Position numbers and translations under genes: made by a program. Of a stretch of DNA of 64,000 nt, positions 63,648 to 64,000 are shown piece by piece. The notes under the pieces were generated by a model. The model searched no databases and was not told where the DNA came from. It saw only the letters and a program-made list of their open reading frames with translations. Position 1 is the first letter of the stretch, and every line of letters begins with the position of its first letter. This DNA comes from Salinimicrobium soli (GTDB taxonomy: Bacteria > Bacteroidota > Bacteroidia > Flavobacteriales > Flavobacteriaceae), in contig NZ_JBLUWW010000001.1 in assembly GCF_048323655.1 (NCBI RefSeq), forward strand, positions 1 through 64,000, given 5' to 3'.

Positions 63648-64000
63648 ATGATGATCGACCCAATTTCCGGTTTTTCAAAGCTCAGCAAGCACGAAAAGAT
63701 CGAATGGCTTCACAGCACCTATTTAAAAGATTCTGAAAATGCCTATCAGATCCTGGAACAATACTGGAACCAGGACCAGCAACTGCAAAAATTGCACGAA
63801 GAGTTCACTGAGAACACTTTATCCAACTATTACCTGCCTTTTGGCCTCGCCCCTAATTTTTTGATCAATGATTACCGCTACGCCATACCTATGGCTATTG
63901 AAGAGAGCTCGGTAATTGCCGCGGCCAGCAAGGCGGCCAAATTCTGGGGTAAACATGGTGGATTCAAAGCAGAAGTACTTGGCACCAAAAAAATAGGGCA
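63648..64000 (+). CDS. hydroxymethylglutaryl-CoA reductase, class II (5' part)
   Basis: The open frame runs off the right edge; 117 complete codons are seen. The translation opens MMIDPISGFSKLSKHEKIEW and includes 'LPFGLAPNFLIND', 'YAIPMAIEESSVIAAASKAA' and 'FWGKHGGF', matching class II (degradative-type) HMG-CoA reductases. The Glu in EESSV is the catalytic Glu of this enzyme class. The start could be either of two adjacent ATGs (63648, 63651). In Flavobacteriaceae this enzyme probably serves the mevalonate pathway rather than mevalonate breakdown; that is inference. Confidence 0.88.
   Translation, partial: MMIDPISGFSKLSKHEKIEWLHSTYLKDSENAYQILEQYWNQDQQLQKLHEEFTENTLSNYYLPFGLAPNFLINDYRYAIPMAIEESSVIAAASKAAKFWGKHGGFKAEVLGTKKIG

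Noticed and set aside
1..64000. Search by eye for CRISPR arrays, tRNA genes, transposases and integrases
   Set aside because: No regularly spaced repeats, cloverleaf-like intergenic segments or transposase/integrase motifs were found; intergenic gaps are short and mostly accounted for.

Overview
This window looks like a chromosome segment of a marine-type member of the Flavobacteriaceae (Bacteroidota; a Gramella/Christiangramia- or Salegentibacter-like organism is my best guess). The supporting signs are: roughly 40% GC; promoters of the Bacteroidota type (-33 TTG, about 19 bp, -7 TAnnTTTG); two SusC/SusD pairs; an exosortase F pair; Bacteroidota-only families such as Porin_10 and HYC_CC_PP; and a POT/DPP IV operon. 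No transposase, integrase, CRISPR array or tRNA was seen.

Layout. 1-620: three minus-strand promoters and a boxA-like leader pointing out of the left edge, probably the upstream region of an rRNA operon. 866-2842: a putative porin. 2965-14129: two leftward SusC/SusD operons, the second with two extra lipoproteins, each closed by an identical terminator hairpin; no enzyme gene accompanies them. 14464-23287: housekeeping and unknown genes (rnhB, a large lipoprotein, lipB, a 51-residue Pmp3/YqaE membrane protein, lysS, a large zinc metalloprotease).

23374-36730 is the most distinctive part: a leftward copper-resistance cluster of about 13 kb. In transcription order it encodes a HYC_CC_PP protein, CusA, CusC, CusB (interrupted by one in-frame TAA), a haem-binding-domain protein, a Met-rich DUF3347 lipoprotein, an AraC-type regulator with an N-terminal CxxC metal-binding-like segment, a DUF305 membrane protein and a CopA ATPase with four HMA domains and two CPMH...CPxCGM modules. 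The same small copper-binding modules recur in several of these proteins, and the CopA linkers contain a recent tandem duplication and palindromic repeats.

36860-42168: an NmrA-like reductase, exosortase XrtF with its partner, free methionine sulfoxide reductase, a beta-lactamase-fold hydrolase and a MacB-like permease. 42316-49368: purH and the complete rod-shape operon mreBCD-mrdA-rodA. 49499-56562: tail-specific protease, then surE, a small membrane protein, lpxB, an NlpC/P60 lipoprotein and comEC packed head to tail. 56565-63430: a secreted thioredoxin-fold protein and an operon of dipeptidyl peptidase IV with two POT peptide transporters, which together would release and import di- and tripeptides. 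63648-64000: the start of a class II HMG-CoA reductase gene, cut by the window edge.
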